Position numbers and translations under genes: made by a program
The notes under the pieces: model-generated
What the model was told of the DNA's origin: nothing
The model's input: only the letters and a program-made list of their open reading frames with translations
Database searches by the model: none
From: Bacteroidia bacterium
GTDB lineage: Bacteria; Bacteroidota; Bacteroidia; Bacteroidales; CAJPTX01
Reading direction: 5' to 3'
DNA length: 6,807 bases
NCBI GenBank assembly: GCA_905373665.1
Contig: CAJPTV010000111.1
Span: 1-6,807, forward strand
Shown here: in pieces, positions 6,781 through 6,807 of the stretch
Numbering within the stretch: position 1 is the stretch's first letter
How the letters are laid out: every line of letters begins with the position of its first letter

Positions 6781-6807
6781 CCCCCCCTCTCTTCATTCCT
6801 CCAGCAG

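Larger units (their letters stand above)
6391..6807. other. Gene-free 3' region
   Basis: After the susD-like stop I find no credible gene on either strand. The region holds the operon terminator, repeat copy B, GC-rich hairpins, the tcctaaggg repeat pair, a possible IS end and a C8 tract. Short open frames of 72-84 codons here run through the terminator and the inverted repeats on both strands and have unnatural Arg/Cys/Pro-rich compositions. Confidence 0.7.

Overview
The window looks like a piece of a Bacteroidales chromosome, possibly Porphyromonas or a relative. The phylum call rests on a complete SusC/SusD (RagA/RagB-type) outer-membrane pair, which is essentially restricted to Bacteroidota, and on a TAnnTTTG-type -7 promoter box upstream of it. 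The genus is only an inference from the moderately GC-rich coding style and the repeat-rich spacers.

Layout. Positions 1-76 hold the possible last codons of an upstream gene cut by the window edge. Positions 89-1177 encode a complete AT-rich DUF1016/YhcG-type PD-(D/E)XK nuclease protein, a family often found in defence or restriction-modification loci of Bacteroidota. In frame just after its stop, 1178-1290 encodes a short stretch that resembles the C-terminal part of an AAA-family ATPase and is probably a gene remnant. A non-coding, structured repeat unit (copy A, 1291-1516) abuts it, followed by a short promoter region. Positions 1669-4890 (SusC/RagA-like TonB-dependent transporter) and 4909-6390 (SusD/RagB-like lipoprotein) form a two-gene operon closed by a strong hairpin terminator at 6415-6459. 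The remaining 3' end (6460-6807) has no convincing gene. It holds a second, inverted repeat unit (copy B, 6468-6647), further short repeats, a possible IS end and a C8 tract.

How the genes work together. SusC and SusD are expected to form a lid-and-barrel complex in the outer membrane that captures a nutrient (glycan or peptide) and imports it using TonB energy. No enzyme, sigma/anti-sigma pair or hybrid two-component regulator is visible, so the ligand cannot be named. The nuclease gene differs in base composition and probably belongs to a separate, partly decayed defence island to the left.

Most noteworthy signals: a perfect 33-nt palindrome inside the nuclease gene; two related mini-elements with GTGTCAAAAY ends in opposite orientation around the SusCD operon; and shuffled sub-modules shared by the two spacers. 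I see no clearly new multi-gene system; the coding content belongs to known families.
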